This document shows, one piece after another, positions 1 to 8,909 of a stretch of DNA of 64,000 bases. The position numbers and the translations under genes are program-made. Source of the DNA: Polyangiaceae bacterium (GTDB lineage: Bacteria; Myxococcota_A; Polyangia; Polyangiales; Polyangiaceae); NCBI GenBank assembly GCA_020633205.1, contig JACKEB010000010.1:1302001-1366000 (forward strand). The letters are read 5' to 3'. Numbering within the stretch: position 1 is the first letter of the stretch; each line of letters opens with the position of its first letter. The notes beneath the pieces are model-generated. The model was not told the DNA's origin. It did no database searches and saw nothing but the letters and a program-made list of their open reading frames with translations.

Positions 1-188
1 GCTCCGCTGCCCCCCGTCGCCGTTCCTCCAGCGCTAGCACCACCCGAGGCAGTGCCCCCAGTGCCGCCAACCCCGGCGGCGCCTCCAGCTTGTTTCCCCG
101 CGGTACCTGCCGTCCCACCACCTGCGGAGTCATCGCTCCCGCAAGCAACCAGGGAGAAACATACCAACAGTAGGCAAGGGCTGCGCAT
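1..188 (-). CDS. Lipoprotein, 3' end beyond the left edge
   Basis: Only the first 62 codons are in the window. ATG at 188 opens a short lipoprotein signal peptide whose residues 13-16 read LVAC, so Cys16 is the likely lipidated residue. After GSDDS comes a low-complexity linker made of GGT, AGG and GGA repeats to the window edge. Such Gly/Thr/Ala linkers after a lipobox are common in secreted myxobacterial lipoproteins, where they tether an outer-membrane-anchored domain. The functional domain would lie outside the window, so no function can be given. There is only a weak AAGG upstream as ribosome site. The gene is convergent with nothing visible; lolD ends 127 bases upstream on the same strand. 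Confidence 0.75.
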   Translation of the reverse strand, partial: MRSPCLLLVCFSLVACGSDDSAGGGTAGTAGKQAGGAAGVGGTGGTASGGASAGGTATGGSG

Positions 189-278
189 ACCTTATCTATA
201 CGCAAAATCGGTGCTAGACGCAGCGGTCTGCTGCACGCGAGCGCGCCTGTAGCGAAACGCTGCACCCGACCGAGCGTC

Positions 279-296
279 GGGGAGGTGCGCCTCCCC
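279..296 (-). terminator. Hairpin after lolD
   Basis: GGGGAGG, a TGCG loop and CCTCCCC form a perfect 7-bp stem 19 bases past the lolD stop. There is no T-run, so it may be a transcription pause or a weak terminator of the prfB-lolD run. Confidence 0.4.
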
Positions 297-314
297 GCGC
301 AATGCAGCGCGGGC

Positions 315-1139
315 TCAGCCGCCGCTAGGCGGCACTAGGGCGCTATCGACCGGTTCGTCCACCGCGCAGTCCGACTCAGGATGGGTCTCAGCGCTGGCCG
401 CCGCAAGGGGCACGAACTCCGGCTGGCTCTTCATGCGCTCAGCGTGACGCTCGCCTTGATTGTCCTGCACCACCTTACCATCACGCATACGCACCACGCG
501 GGGCATGCTCTCGGCGAACGCCGGGTTATGCGTAACGACGACGACCGTCGTGTTGTGCTGCTGGTTGATCGAGAAGAACAGATCGTGGATCGCGCTCCCG
601 GTCGATGTGTCCAGGTTGCCCGTCGGTTCGTCCGCCAAGAGCAGCGCGGGCTCGAGCACCAAAGCCCGCGCGACCGCCACACGCTGCTGCTCACCGCCGG
701 AGAGTTCTCCGGGACGATGATCGGCGCGCTCACGTAGGCCCACCTCATCCAGTAGCGCCACTGCGCGCTTCTCCATCTCCTTGCGCGAGCGGTTCTGGAT
801 CAAGCCCGGCATCATCACGTTCTCGAGCGCGTTGAACTCCGGCAACAGGTGATGAAACTGGAACACGAAACCGATCTTTTGATTCCGCACGGCAGCAAGA
901 CGACCAGGCGACATCGTCGTGAGTTCTTCACCCCCCAGACGGATAGAGCCTGAGGTCGGCAGATCCAGGGTGCCGATGCAGTGTAGGAGCGTGCTCTTGC
1001 CAGCGCCGGACTGACCTACGATGGACAGGATTTGGCCGGCCTCGATGGTCAGGTCGATGCCTTTGAGCACATCGAGGGTTCGCCCCATGTGCTGGAAGGA
1101 TTTGGTCAGGTTCGAAATGGAAACCAGCGGTTCAGCCAC
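315..1139 (-). CDS. lolD: Lipoprotein-releasing ABC transporter ATPase LolD
   Basis: This is the ATPase of the Lol system, which extracts outer-membrane lipoproteins from the inner membrane and hands them to LolA. The 274-residue protein has a Walker A (GQSGAGKST, residues 42-50), a Q-loop [12 protein letters not shown] near 91-102, the signature [14 protein letters not shown] near 146-159 and Walker B LLLADEP (167-172). It starts with GTG, with GGGAG upstream, 22 bases after the permease gene, so the two are cotranscribed. LolD is usually about 230 residues; here an acidic, proline-containing tail of about 40 residues follows the nucleotide-binding domain. MacB-type ATPases are the main alternative, but pairing with a LolC/E-type permease favours LolD. 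Confidence 0.9.
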   Translation of the reverse strand: MAEPLVSISNLTKSFQHMGRTLDVLKGIDLTIEAGQILSIVGQSGAGKSTLLHCIGTLDLPTSGSIRLGGEELTTMSPGRLAAVRNQKIGFVFQFHHLLPEFNALENVMMPGLIQNRSRKEMEKRAVALLDEVGLRERADHRPGELSGGEQQRVAVARALVLEPALLLADEPTGNLDTSTGSAIHDLFFSINQQHNTTVVVVTHNPAFAESMPRVVRMRDGKVVQDNQGERHAERMKSQPEFVPLAAASAETHPESDCAVDEPVDSALVPPSGG

Positions 1140-1161
1140 GTTGATACTCCCTAAAGCCGCG

Positions 1162-2976
1162 TCACTCGTAGCGGATACCGTCCACCGGGCGCAGCCTGCT
1201 GGCTGCCAAGGCGGGATAGATGGTCGCGAGCGTCGTCACCAGCATCGCGCACAAAGCGATCAGCAGATAGTCGGTGAGGTTGACGCTGATTGGTAGGCGA
1301 TCGACGTAGTAGACGTCGGGGTCGAGGCGGGTGCCGGAGAGCTTGAGTCCGACGCAAGTCACCGCTCCGGTGATCACGCCGAAAGTCGTACCGATCGCGC
1401 CAATGATCACGCCCTCGCTCATGAAGATTCGGAGGATCGAGCGGTCAGACGCGCCGATTGCCTTGAGGATGGCGATCTCCTTGCTCTTCTCCGTGACCAT
1501 CAAGAGCAGCGTGCAGACGATGCAGAAGCTCGCGACGATGCACGCTAGGAACAGCACGATGAAGACCACGATCTTCTCCAGCTTCAGCGCCGCGAAGAGG
1601 TTCTTGTTGAGTTCTTCCCAGTCTCGAACTCGCAAGTCATCTCGCCCAAGCTTGCTGACGATTGCAGGACGCACCTTGCCCACGTCCTGCTCTCGCTCGA
1701 CCTTCACCTCGATGCTGGTGATGTTCTTGTCCAGGTCGAGGAAGCGCTGGGCCACGTCGAGCTTCACGTAGGCGAAGCTCGCATCATACTCGTACATGCC
1801 GGAGTAGAAGATCGCAGCCACGCGGAAACGCCGCGTGCGAGGCATCACGCCCATCGGCCCCAGCTCGCCGAGTGGCCCGACGAGCGTGATCTCGTCGCCG
1901 ACCAGGGCGTTCAGCGTCTTCGAGAGCTCGCGCCCGATGATGATTCCCGGCAGTTCCTCTTCTTCGGGTGGCCCGTCGAGCAGCGCCACCTTCTGCTTCC
2001 ACTCCGCGAGGGGACCCTTGTAGTACGGGCGTCCGCCGGGGCCGTAGCCGATGACTTCATCTGGCGGCAGGTTCGCTAGGCGTTTCGTATCCGTGAGGTA
2101 CTCGAACTTGCCGGCTTCGATGTTGCCCAGCAGGTCGATCACATTGCCGATGCTCTGGGTGTCGACGCCCTTGAGCAATACGCCGCCCGTGTTGGAGCTG
2201 CTGGAGGCCATGGCCTCGCCAGCGGCCATCGGCGTCGCGGCAACGACGCCCGGCATCTTGTCAAGCTCACTGACGGCGCCTTCCCAGTTTCCGAAGCCGC
2301 CGACGTCGGTGCTGTCGATGTGGATATGCGCGTTGTTGCCGAGGATCTTGCGCTTCAGGTCCTGCCCGAAGCCACCCATGATGCTGATCACCGCACACAG
2401 CGCGAAGGTGCTCACAGCCACGCCGGCAATGGAAAGCACGCTGATCACGGTCAAGAAACCGCTCTTTCCAGAGCGCACGTGCCGCGCGGCAATGTACCCG
2501 AGGAAACCGGAGCGCTCGACGCCGTCGAGGACGCGCGGGACCAGCAGGCCCAACCCCCCCAAACAAAAGAAGGTCAGCCCGACGGCCGCGGCGCCACGCA
2601 CCAGTTGGTGCCACCAAACGAAGAAGCGTCCCTGCTCTTCGGGTAGAAATAGAGTAACGGCGCCGAGGCCCGCCGCACAGATGAACCCGCCAACGCTCAT
2701 CGCGATCAGCAGCATCCGACGCCCACGGCTCGACAGCCGCTTGACGCCGATCACGGTCAAGTAGCCGATGAAGACTACCAGGACGAGCACTACGGCAAGG
2801 CGTCCAGCCAGGCCGATGAAATTCCAGATGTCGCTGAGGACGTTGGTCGACGGCTTTTCCTGCTCAAGGACCCCGGATGACGGCCCAAACGCCAACACGC
2901 TGGAGCGCAGCACTCCGTCGACCGCAGCCGCACCACGGCTGACAGCCAGACCCAGGCTCGCTCCAAATCCGTTCAC
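1162..2976 (-). CDS. LolC/LolE family permease with an extra N-terminal membrane domain
   Basis: Inner-membrane permease of the lipoprotein-releasing complex, partner of LolD just downstream. The C-terminal 440 residues show the family layout: a first TM helix after an ARHVRSGKSGFLTVIS sequence, a large periplasmic MacB-like core domain, then three FtsX-type TM helices and an R-L-R-P-V-D-G end. Usual LolC/E proteins are about 400 residues. This one has 604 because about 160 residues with several predicted TM helices precede the core; that extension is not part of canonical LolC. GTG start directly after lysS (2-base gap). One permease gene suggests a homodimeric LolFD-like arrangement, which is inference. 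Confidence 0.85.
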   Translation of the reverse strand: MNGFGASLGLAVSRGAAAVDGVLRSSVLAFGPSSGVLEQEKPSTNVLSDIWNFIGLAGRLAVVLVLVVFIGYLTVIGVKRLSSRGRRMLLIAMSVGGFICAAGLGAVTLFLPEEQGRFFVWWHQLVRGAAAVGLTFFCLGGLGLLVPRVLDGVERSGFLGYIAARHVRSGKSGFLTVISVLSIAGVAVSTFALCAVISIMGGFGQDLKRKILGNNAHIHIDSTDVGGFGNWEGAVSELDKMPGVVAATPMAAGEAMASSSSNTGGVLLKGVDTQSIGNVIDLLGNIEAGKFEYLTDTKRLANLPPDEVIGYGPGGRPYYKGPLAEWKQKVALLDGPPEEEELPGIIIGRELSKTLNALVGDEITLVGPLGELGPMGVMPRTRRFRVAAIFYSGMYEYDASFAYVKLDVAQRFLDLDKNITSIEVKVEREQDVGKVRPAIVSKLGRDDLRVRDWEELNKNLFAALKLEKIVVFIVLFLACIVASFCIVCTLLLMVTEKSKEIAILKAIGASDRSILRIFMSEGVIIGAIGTTFGVITGAVTCVGLKLSGTRLDPDVYYVDRLPISVNLTDYLLIALCAMLVTTLATIYPALAASRLRPVDGIRYE

Positions 2977-2978
2977 GC

Positions 2979-4709
2979 TCAGCCTCTCGCCGCCGGTGCT
3001 TCGGGGCGCATCAGCGGGAACGCGATCACGTCGCGGATCGAACTCATGCCGGTGAGCAGCATGGTGAAGCGATCGACGCCCATGCCGAAGCCAGCGGCTG
3101 GCGGCATGCCGTGCTCCAGCGCGCGGATGTAGTCCTCGTCGAAGTCCATCGTCTCGTCCGCACCGCGGCTCTTCTTCGCGACTTGATCGCGGAAACGCGA
3201 CGCTTGATCGTCGGGATCGTTGAGCTCGCTGAAGGCGTTGCAGATCTCGCGCCCCTCAGCGAACAACTCGAAGCGATCCGTGAGGGCCGGGTCAGAGTCC
3301 TTGCGGCGCGCCAGCGGAGACACCTCGAAGGGGTAGTCGATGATGAACACGGGCAGGCTCTTGCTGCCGTCTTGAGAGCGGTAGTCTTGAGGCAAGAACG
3401 GCTCCGCGAGGTATTCGTAGGCGGCAAACAGGCGCTCGCCGTCGCTCTCGCAAACCGAGAGGCCCTTACGTAGGTTCTTCCAGTCGATGCTGCCGGCGCG
3501 CTCGCTGCGCTTCGCGTAGTCGCGGATCAGCTCGTCTCCCTTGGCCCGAGCGTCGGCGGACAGGTCGTCGCTGACGGCGATCTCCTGCAGCTGCCCCATC
3601 AGCTCGGCGGGGATCTGGGCGGCTTCGCAAGCACGGCTCACGGCTTGTTTCATCGGCACGCGCGCAAACGGCTCGCTGAGGGAGAACTTACGCTCGGCCA
3701 CCCATTTTTCGTAGTGAGAGCCCAAACCAAGCTTTTCGAGGCCCTGCTTCAGGTACGCATCGACATGCCGGAACATGTCTTGCGTCATCTGCATCAGCGT
3801 CTCGTAGGTCGCGTAAGCCCGGTAGAACTCGAGCATCGTGAACTCAGGGTTGTGCCGCGTGGAAATGCCTTCGTTGCGGAAGCAGCGCGCCAGCTCGTAC
3901 ACCCGCTCGAAGCCACCACACAGAAGCCGCTTCAGGTACAGCTCCGGCGCGATGCGCATGAAGAGCTGCATATCGAGGGCGTTGTGGTGCGTCTCGAAGG
4001 GACGCGCCGCCGCCCCGCCGATCAGCGGATGCAGCGTGGGCGTCTCGACCTCCATGAAGCCTAGGCCATCCAGGTAGTCCCGCAGCCCCTGCACGATCAG
4101 CGTGCGCGCGCGCATCACCACCGCGACGTCGGGGTTCGCCACCAAGTCGACGTAGCGACGGCGGTAGCGCAGGTCGACGTCGGAGAGGCCGTGCCATTTG
4201 TCTGGCAGCGGACGCAGCGCCTTGGTGAGCACACGCAGGTGCTGGGCTTCCACGCTGAGCTCGCCCGTCTTGGTCACCATCACGCGACCAATCACTTCGA
4301 GGTGATCGGCGATATCGATTTGCGAGAGCACGGGGAACTCGTCGCCCAGCACATCTTGCTTGGCGAAGATCTGAATCGTGCCGCTGCCGTCGCGCAGCTC
4401 CATGAAGGCGACCTTACCGAACCCGCGGCGCGCCATCAGGCGACCAAGCACCGTCACCTCAGGTTTCCCTGCGGCAAGCTCATCGACCTTGGCCGCGTCG
4501 TAGCGCAGCTCCGCGCTGTCGGTCAGTGCGGCGGCGTACTCTTCTCGCAGCGCCTTGACGAAGCTCCGCGCTTCTCCGGACACGTCATTCGCGAACGGGT
4601 TCTTGCCCTCGCCGCGCAGCTCGGCGGCCTTGCCACGACGGATCTCGATCAGCGCCTCTTCGCCCACTTCTTTGGGCTGTTCGCCGGCCTTTTGCTTGTC
4701 TTTGCTCAT
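2979..4709 (-). CDS. lysS: Lysyl-tRNA synthetase, class II
   Basis: Charges tRNA-Lys in the cytoplasm. The 576-residue protein has an N-terminal OB-fold anticodon-binding domain (about residues 80-185, with [18 protein letters not shown]) and a class II catalytic core with motif 1 ([12 protein letters not shown]), motif 2 ([20 protein letters not shown]) and motif 3 ([13 protein letters not shown]). The family is usually about 500 residues; the extra length is mainly an insert between motifs 2 and 3 (about residues 325-400). ATG start overlaps the prfB stop as ATGA. prfB-lysS adjacency is also known in enterobacteria, so the order supports both assignments. Confidence 0.96.
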   Translation of the reverse strand: MSKDKQKAGEQPKEVGEEALIEIRRGKAAELRGEGKNPFANDVSGEARSFVKALREEYAAALTDSAELRYDAAKVDELAAGKPEVTVLGRLMARRGFGKVAFMELRDGSGTIQIFAKQDVLGDEFPVLSQIDIADHLEVIGRVMVTKTGELSVEAQHLRVLTKALRPLPDKWHGLSDVDLRYRRRYVDLVANPDVAVVMRARTLIVQGLRDYLDGLGFMEVETPTLHPLIGGAAARPFETHHNALDMQLFMRIAPELYLKRLLCGGFERVYELARCFRNEGISTRHNPEFTMLEFYRAYATYETLMQMTQDMFRHVDAYLKQGLEKLGLGSHYEKWVAERKFSLSEPFARVPMKQAVSRACEAAQIPAELMGQLQEIAVSDDLSADARAKGDELIRDYAKRSERAGSIDWKNLRKGLSVCESDGERLFAAYEYLAEPFLPQDYRSQDGSKSLPVFIIDYPFEVSPLARRKDSDPALTDRFELFAEGREICNAFSELNDPDDQASRFRDQVAKKSRGADETMDFDEDYIRALEHGMPPAAGFGMGVDRFTMLLTGMSSIRDVIAFPLMRPEAPAARG

Positions 4710-5825
4710 GCCTGGGCCTGGTTCTCGCCTTCACTCTGCTTCATCAGGTAGGCCTCGATGAAGCCGTCCAAGTCTCCGTTGAGCACGCCCTCGACGTCGC
4801 TCGACTCGTGATCCGTGCGCAGGTCTTTCACCATCTGGTAGGGCTGCAAGACGTAGCTGCGGATCTGGCTACCGAAGTCGATCTTGCCCTTGGCCGCCTC
4901 GTAGCGCTCCTTCTCGCCCAAGCGCTTGGCCTCTTCCATCTCGTAGAGGCGGGCCTTGAGCATCTTGAGCGCCATGCGGCGGTTCTGATGCTGCGAGCGC
5001 TCCATACGACACACGACCATGATTCCCGTGGGGAGATGGCGCATGCGCACCGCGGTCTCGACCTTGTTGACGTTCTGGCCGCCTTTGCCGCCAGCGCGCA
5101 TGGTCGTGATCTCGAGCTCGGAGTCGGCGACTTCGATGTTGATCTCGTCTTCGATGTCTGGAGTCACCTCGACGGCAGCAAAGCTCGTCTGGCGCTTCGC
5201 AGCAGCATCGAAGGGACTGATGCGCACCAAGCGGTGCACGCCGCGCTCGGCGCGCAGGTAGCCGTAGGCGTTGGGCCCGGTGACGGTGAAGCTCGCGGCG
5301 TTGATACCGGCTTCTTGCCCGGCGTCCTCGTCGATGATCTCCGTCTTGAAGCCCTTCATCTCGCACCAACGCAGGTACATGCGGAGCAACATCTCCGCCC
5401 AGTCCTTCGCGTCGGTGCCGCCCGCGCCGCTGTTGATGCTGACGATGGCGTTGGCGTGATCGGTCTCGCCGCTCAGCATGCGCTGGAGCTCCGCCTTGCG
5501 CAGACGTCCGTCGATGGCTTCCACCATCTCCGCCACCTCTTTCAAGGTGGACTCGTCGTCTTCGGCTTCGGCGAGCTCGAGATACTCACTGGCCTCGGTC
5601 ACCTCTTTGTCGAGGCGCTCGACCAGTTCGATCTTCTCTTGGGCTGCGCTGCGTTTGCGTAGGAGCGCTTGAGCCTTCTCCTGGTTGTCCCAGAAGCCGC
5701 TAGCGCTGGCTATGTCATCGAGCTCTTCGACGTTTCGCTTCAGTTGAGCGACGTCAAAGATGCCCCCTTAGCGCCTCGAGGCGCCTTTGAAGGTCGGAAA
5801 TTGCGCTACGCGTCTCTGCAAGCAT
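4706..5825 (-). CDS. prfB: Peptide chain release factor 2, expressed by programmed +1 frameshift
   Basis: RF2 ends translation at UGA and UAA. The gene is two frames. Frame 1 starts at ATG 5825 (in-frame TAG just upstream) and runs 23 codons to TGA at 5756-5754. After a +1 shift at CTT (5759-5757) the second frame continues with [10 protein letters not shown] to the stop at 4706, giving about 372 residues, the usual RF2 length. Family hallmarks are the SPF recognition motif ([10 protein letters not shown]) and the GGQ catalytic motif ([15 protein letters not shown]). Regulation is visible: low RF2 lets ribosomes pause at the internal UGA and shift, so RF2 controls its own synthesis. Annotators reading one frame would wrongly start at an ATG at 5602 and lose about 75 residues. 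Confidence 0.95.
5753..5768 (-). promoter_or_regulatory. RF2 programmed +1 frameshift site
   Basis: On the minus strand the mRNA reads AGG GGG CAU CUU UGA C. This has the three known parts: an internal Shine-Dalgarno AGGGGG at 5768-5763, the slippery CUU at 5759-5757 and the UGA-C at 5756-5753, with the same spacing as in E. coli prfB. Confidence 0.95.
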
Positions 5826-5932
5826 GGTGCGCGGGTTCTACACCTCAGGCCCCAGCGGCGCCAGCTTGAAACACTTGCGTCAGGGAGCGGCGCTCCTCAC
5901 CCCCAACCAAGCCCACGTCAAAGACGATTCGC

Positions 5933-6772
5933 CTATTTTTCTTGGGGATCGGGTGAGGGCACGAGTCGCCCAAAGAGGCCGCCAGTGAGCACATCCAGGC
6001 GCAAGCGCGCCTGCACCGCCAAGAGCTGGAAGCGCAGCTGGTCTTCGACGGTCAAGTTGGGATCGACGGCGCGCAGCTCCGCGAGCTGCCACGCAAACAG
6101 CGCCTCGAGCACGCGCTCCACGACTTGATCGCGGCGTGCCTGCTCTGACTGCCGCAGGCGAGCCAGCCCGACCTCCTCACGCTGAAATACGACGCCGTTC
6201 AGCTTCCAGCTGAGCTTCACCTCACCGTACAGGTCGCTGCCATCCGACTGGGTGTAGCGATACGGATCCGAAGAAGTCGGAGTCAGCCGCAGAGACCGGT
6301 CGGTGCTGCGGCCCGCGCGCAAAGACAGCTCGGGCAACCAAGCTGAAGACTTCGAACGCGACGCAAGGGACGCCAAGCGCCGCGCGCGTGCCCTTGCCCC
6401 ATCCACCGCAAGCGCCCGCCGCACCAGCCGCTTCACCAACGTCGGGGAGACATTCAGCTCCTCAGGCAAGCTCGCCCGCTCTGGCGCTGGTTGCTCCGCC
6501 TGGGGAGCGTCCGCGGGTGGCTCCGCTGACGCATCTGCTGGGGGCTCCGCCAAGCTCTGCCGCGCGCGTGGCCCCGCGCCGAAGTCCCCGAGCGGCAACG
6601 AGAGCTGGGCGACGACCCAGGTCTCCCGCGAGTCTTCCCGCTGACGCAGCCCGCCGGTGAGCTGCAGCTCAGCCTGCCCCGACTGCGCCGCAGCGGGACA
6701 TTGCCACGCGGCAATTAAGGCAATGACCAAGAGAGCGACGAAATGCGACGAACGCCAACGAGAGGGTGCCAT
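5933..6772 (-). CDS. Secreted protein of unknown function, weakly TolC-like
   Basis: The 279-residue protein starts with a Sec signal peptide (hydrophobic residues about 11-29, cleavage after CPAAAQ). Two stretches look like amphipathic outer-membrane strands (ELQLTGGLRQRED and LYGEVKLSWKLNGVVFQRE), followed by a long Arg/Leu/Ala helix near the C-terminus. Alternating helix and strand of this kind recalls a truncated TolC-type outer-membrane protein, but I see no firm motif. A Pro/Ala/Glu-rich spacer lies at about 70-100. It is 108 bases downstream of the prfB start, on the same strand and separately expressed as far as can be seen. Confidence 0.6.
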   Translation of the reverse strand: MAPSRWRSSHFVALLVIALIAAWQCPAAAQSGQAELQLTGGLRQREDSRETWVVAQLSLPLGDFGAGPRARQSLAEPPADASAEPPADAPQAEQPAPERASLPEELNVSPTLVKRLVRRALAVDGARARARRLASLASRSKSSAWLPELSLRAGRSTDRSLRLTPTSSDPYRYTQSDGSDLYGEVKLSWKLNGVVFQREEVGLARLRQSEQARRDQVVERVLEALFAWQLAELRAVDPNLTVEDQLRFQLLAVQARLRLDVLTGGLFGRLVPSPDPQEK

Positions 6773-6865
6773 ATTGCCTGACTCGGGCGCCCACGGACTC
6801 AGTTGCCAACGAGGCTATTCCAGGACCGCATTTGGCGGGCGCCGCCGCACGCCACCGACCGCCAG

Positions 6866-7306
6866 CTACTGGCAGGCTTCGCCTTCGGGCGCCCCGGCCC
6901 GCGTCCACGCGATGAGCACGTCGCGGTCCGTGTCGGAGATGTCCTGCACCGGAGGCTCTACCTTGAGCGTGACAGGTGGCATGAAGTCTTCCTCGAGGGC
7001 GTCCAACATGCGGCGATAGAGTGGCTCCCCGCCTCGCACGCGATGGATTTCGTCCAGAGAAATGAAGGAGTAGGGCGCGCCGTATTGCTTCTCTTCCCCG
7101 TGGCAACGCAGGCAGTTGCGCTCCAGCACCTGCTGCACTTCACACGGAATGGGTCGCGAGACGGTCTCCTCTTCAGGCTCAGCGCCGCCCGAGCAGCCGA
7201 GCAGGCACCCGGACACACCGAAGTAGGCGATGCGAAAGGCGCGGCGCTTTCGCAGGGCGAGTGCGAAGAAGAGTGAGGAGTGGCTAAGCCAGGGAAGATG
7301 CGGCAT
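6866..7306 (-). CDS. Lipoprotein with a cytochrome c-type CxxCH motif
   Basis: From ATG 7306 the frame encodes 146 residues. A basic N-terminus (LRKRRAFR) leads to a hydrophobic run and a lipobox-like GCLLGC. The mature part contains NCLRCHGEEKQYG, a CxxCH haem-attachment motif, and later FMPP, where the Met could be the sixth haem ligand; it ends DRDVLIAWTRAGAPEGEACQ-like, typical of small planctomycete/myxobacterial cytochrome c domains. It is therefore likely an outer-membrane-anchored electron carrier. The open frame continues upstream to 7498, but that part runs through a tandem repeat and looks non-coding. Confidence in the exact start is low. Confidence 0.6.
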   Translation of the reverse strand: MPHLPWLSHSSLFFALALRKRRAFRIAYFGVSGCLLGCSGGAEPEEETVSRPIPCEVQQVLERNCLRCHGEEKQYGAPYSFISLDEIHRVRGGEPLYRRMLDALEEDFMPPVTLKVEPPVQDISDTDRDVLIAWTRAGAPEGEACQ

Positions 7307-7384
7307 CAGAGCGAGGCCCGTCGCAGGGCGCGCTCGGGCAGCGTGAACCATGAGACCAAGAACGTCAGCGCGCCAGTGCCTAAA

Positions 7385-7446
7385 GGGATCGAGCTGCTGA
7401 GGGATCGAGCTCTTGAGGGATCGAGCTGCTGAGGACCGAGCTGTGA
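7385..7446. repeat. 16-bp tandem repeat, about 3.9 copies
   Basis: GGGATCGAGCTGCTGA is repeated three times (7385, 7401 with two changes, 7417), followed by a shortened copy GGACCGAGCTGTGA (7433). It lies between the 3' end of the 463-residue gene and the start of the cytochrome-like gene. Confidence 0.9.
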
Positions 7447-7457
7447 GCGTGGATGCG

Positions 7458-8849
7458 TCAGGCGTAGCGGCCAGCGACCGCAGCTGCAGCATCCGCACGC
7501 TCCGCAGACGCAGGCGGCGCGGCGGCGTGGGGGCGATACAAGAGCGCGACTGGGTCGAGCGCGCAAATCACCGCTGTGGCCATCACCAGGAACTCGCCAG
7601 ACTCACGCCGCCACCCGAGGGCGCCCCGCAGGATCGCGTGGGGCGAGTAGCCCGTGGGCTCGACGAGCAGCTCGCCCGCCGCCTGAGTGACCGCCACGTC
7701 CAATGAGTGACGCGAGGCAGGCAGCCCAGGCGCCCACCAGGCGAGGCGCACGACTGGAGCACCGTCGGGTTGCTCGCTGAGGTGCCGAGCGAAGCTGGCT
7801 TGCGCAACACACCAGCTGACAACGATGCGTTGGGCGCGCACGAACAGCACGCAGCTATCGGGGGACTCGAGATCCCCACCGGCGTCCCGCTCCGTGGACG
7901 CTTCGGCAACGATCGCCACGGCCGCGGCAACAATTTCCTTAGGGATACTCTCCAAAGTCGGTTCCTCGACGGCCTGCTCCGAGGCGTTTGGCGAGGTATC
8001 CTGCTCTGGCTCTGCGTCCTCCGGCTCTGCGTCCACCAGCTCCGCGTCCACCGGCGAGGCGGCAGCGGCGGTGTCGGCGCGGGAGTCTACCGGCTCGGTC
8101 GCATCGTTGGCAGCGACAGGTTCCGAAGGGGGAAGCTCGTCGCTCAGCTGCGTCGTGCGCAGCGTGGGCGCCTCGAGCTCGACTTCTGCCTTCGCTGACG
8201 GTTCCACGCTGGTTGCCACGATAGCCGGGACGGAATCCGAATCGACGTAGGACACTAGCGGCGTGACGACATCAGGGCTGGGTGCGTCGACGGCGTCGTG
8301 ACCTGAGTCGACGTCTAGAGGTTCCCCGGACCGTGATTCGATCGCAGCAGGAGACTCGGCGGGAGTCGCCGGTGCCGCGTCGGACCACGCAAATGATTCC
8401 TCAGGGAAATCGTCATCCCCGCCAAGCTTGCGCGCCTCGAGATCTGAGAGAAGCCGGCTCGCGACCTCGTGCTCTGGCTCTTTCTCGAGCACCTCCTGGA
8501 GCACCGCAATCCCACGCCCCAGGTGACCCTGCGCTGCGTAGATCTCCGCTAGCGTCACGGTGGCAAGTGGACGGCGGCCCGACGAAACGCTTCCGGGACC
8601 GTCTCCACGGATCACCTTCGCCGCGTCAGGCAGGTGGAGCCCTTGCTCCACCAGGCCTGCGAGCAAATCGCGTGCGACCCCAAACCAACCGCGCACGCTC
8701 TTGACCTCGGTCGGATCTGCGAAGCTCAGCCGCAGAATCTCGTCGATCAGTTCATCCCGAGTCATCACCTCGGGACGCTCAATGCCCCGCGAGCGAGCAA
8801 GCTCGATGAGCTCTTGGCGTTGCAGTCGGTCGAGTGAGGAGCGGTCCAC
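7458..8849 (-). CDS. Rho-N-like, DUF4912-like protein of unknown role
   Basis: GTG start at 8849, 463 residues. The N-terminus (residues 5-45, LQRQELIELARSRGIERPEV) resembles the Rho N-terminal/SAP-type helical fold. Residues about 85-135 contain a TPR-like helix pair (LAEIYAAQGHLGRGIAVLQE). A 180-residue acidic Ala/Glu/Pro/Ser-rich linker follows. The C-terminal 120 residues (SCVLFVRAQRIVVSW through GEFLVMATAVI) look like a DUF4912 sugar-binding-like strand domain. Rho-N plus DUF4912 occurs together elsewhere, which supports the reading. No enzymatic motif is visible. It sits alone, 60 bases downstream of ribF's end. Confidence 0.6.
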   Translation of the reverse strand: MDRSSLDRLQRQELIELARSRGIERPEVMTRDELIDEILRLSFADPTEVKSVRGWFGVARDLLAGLVEQGLHLPDAAKVIRGDGPGSVSSGRRPLATVTLAEIYAAQGHLGRGIAVLQEVLEKEPEHEVASRLLSDLEARKLGGDDDFPEESFAWSDAAPATPAESPAAIESRSGEPLDVDSGHDAVDAPSPDVVTPLVSYVDSDSVPAIVATSVEPSAKAEVELEAPTLRTTQLSDELPPSEPVAANDATEPVDSRADTAAAASPVDAELVDAEPEDAEPEQDTSPNASEQAVEEPTLESIPKEIVAAAVAIVAEASTERDAGGDLESPDSCVLFVRAQRIVVSWCVAQASFARHLSEQPDGAPVVRLAWWAPGLPASRHSLDVAVTQAAGELLVEPTGYSPHAILRGALGWRRESGEFLVMATAVICALDPVALLYRPHAAAPPASAERADAAAAVAGRYA

Positions 8850-8909
8850 CGCTGAAAGCTAGATGAGACCGCCGCGTTCGTGAAGTCCCAACGGCGTCGC
8901 AGCGAGGAA

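Noticed and set aside
52..252. Plus-strand Pro-rich frame
   Set aside because: It is the reverse of a Gly-rich lipoprotein with a clear signal on the minus strand.
4706..5602. prfB starting at ATG 5602
   Set aside because: Frame and sequence continue upstream through the frameshift site to 5825.
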